Assembly (NCBI GenBank): GCA_026315105.1 | Contig: CM048747.1 | Coordinates: 279,384,154 to 279,448,153 of the forward strand | Source: Locusta migratoria | Taxonomy: Eukaryota; Arthropoda; Insecta; Orthoptera; Acrididae | Direction: 5' to 3' | DNA: 64,000 bases | Position numbers and translations under genes: made by a program | Part shown: positions 63,286-64,000 of the stretch, piece after piece | Numbering within the stretch: the first letter of the stretch is position 1 | Layout: each line of letters begins with the position of its first letter | The notes under the pieces: model-generated | What the model was told of the DNA's origin: nothing | Database searches by the model: none | The model's input: only the letters and a program-made list of their open reading frames with translations

Positions 63286-64000
63286 CTATCTCTGGATGAC
63301 GTCGTCATTCTCGATTAAAAATAATCGATTGTCGTTTTGTTGGTGCAGTTTCGACATCCATATTTTATCTAACTTCAGACCTTCATCTTTCCTATTAAAA
63401 TTATTCTGGTGTTTGTGGATCTCTATTGCTTCTCTATACATACGTGCATGGTACTGAGATGTCCTAGCTAAAACGCTCGTCTCGTTACATTTTATTTCAT
63501 GATTTCCTTGTTGAAAAACATGTTCAGCCACTGCCGATTTCTCCGTGTGGCCCAGACGACAGTTCCTTTTATGTTCAGATATGCGAGTGTTGACGCTTCT
63601 TTTTGTTGTACCAATATATACTTTACCACAGCTGCAAGGAGTTTTATAAACCCCAGGTGTTGCTAGGGGGTGACGTGCGTCTTTTGATGATCTCAAATAT
63701 TCTTTGATCTTTTCCGTGGGCCTGTAGATGGTTTCGACGCCATGCTTGGCCAATACTTTCCCGATTCGATCGGTAATTCTGCTAATGTACGGCAGAAAAA
63801 CTTTTCCAGAATGTTGTCGTTGTTGCTCAGAACTTCTGGATTCTTCTCTTCTTTGATGGAGAGCTCGATCAATTTTCTAGGCACCATATCCATTTTTCTT
63901 GAAGGCCGACCGTAAGTGATTTAGTTCATCCTTCAAGTACACCGGCTCACAAATTTTGTTGGCTCCATCCAGCAAGGTTTTAATAATACCTCTTTTTTGC
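63286..64000 (-). pseudogene. Penelope-like retroelement: RT end and GIY-YIG endonuclease
   Basis: The ORF 63753-63286 (minus) encodes ETIYRPTEKIKEYLRSSKD, then the GIY-YIG nuclease: GVYKTPCSCGKVYIGTTKRSVNTRISEHKRNC (GVY and YIG motifs, Arg on the following helix, His). HVFQQGNHEIK (second metal-binding segment), MYREAIEIHKHQNNFNRKDEG (catalytic Glu position) and a C-terminus with a stop at 63286 follow. Upstream to 64000 the linker of the RT (VPRKLIELSIKEEKN, NNDNILEKFF) is seen in another frame, so there is a frameshift near 63800. In these elements the nuclease nicks the target and the RT copies the RNA. The rest of the RT lies beyond the window. Confidence 0.9.

Noticed and set aside
1..64000. 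CRISPR arrays, operons, bacterial promoters
   Set aside because: The window is eukaryotic repeat DNA; no short regularly spaced repeats or prokaryotic gene organisation.

Overview
This window looks like non-genic DNA from a large, repeat-rich insect genome. The abundant tRNA-derived SINE (box A/B head, body ending in 'gggactgatgacc...acatttgaacatt') and the LINE whose 3' end is a TGTAGA repeat resemble families I associate with locusts and grasshoppers (Schistocerca-type Orthoptera). That species assignment is inference from memory; no host gene in the window confirms it. I find no convincing host protein-coding gene, rRNA gene or functional tRNA gene. Almost everything recognisable is a transposable element, most of it broken, and several elements are nested with clean target-site duplications (TSDs) that give their order of insertion.

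Layout. 1-2341 is a decayed Ty3/Gypsy pol and 2342-2991 its probable LTR. 3410-5447 is a non-autonomous hAT element (8-bp TSD) carrying three SINEs. 5466-11334 holds LINE fragments, an almost perfect 713-bp tandem duplication and a Penelope GIY-YIG remnant. 11460-12273 is a piggyBac-type MITE. 12592-18307 is one Tc1/mariner element opened by a hAT MITE (itself holding a small MITE), a 2.2-kb insertion and a LINE. 18631-18990 is a ~93-bp satellite. 20900-24870 is a large inverted-repeat structure containing LINE, SINE and MULE-like insertions. 25440-27415 carries foldback, Penelope-like insertions. 27481-27805 is a 5S-rRNA-derived SINE. 28.5-33 kb has LINE tails in both orientations. 33859-34834 is a pogo-type transposase remnant. 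34.8-38.9 kb holds two LINE families in pieces, and 37-42.5 kb holds SINEs and a 366-bp palindrome.

45840-63071 is one 5'-truncated errantivirus-like Gypsy provirus (protease, RT, RNase H, integrase, env remnant with a transmembrane helix, start of the 3' LTR). It was later split by a 6.2-kb composite (unclassified repeat, LINE within it, SINE within the LINE), a 743-bp palindrome, a truncated SINE and a 5.3-kb hAT element that itself contains a SINE and a MITE. 63072-64000 is the 3' part of a Penelope-like element with a GIY-YIG endonuclease.

The most interesting signal is a recurring architecture in at least eight otherwise different repeats: CUGANGA-like box, one spare base, helix, GAA, then a short self-complementary stretch followed by a non-G base, with flanks that can pair. 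It resembles a dimeric hammerhead ribozyme core. It sits in small insertions with 12-13-bp TSDs and next to the Penelope endonuclease at 63 kb.
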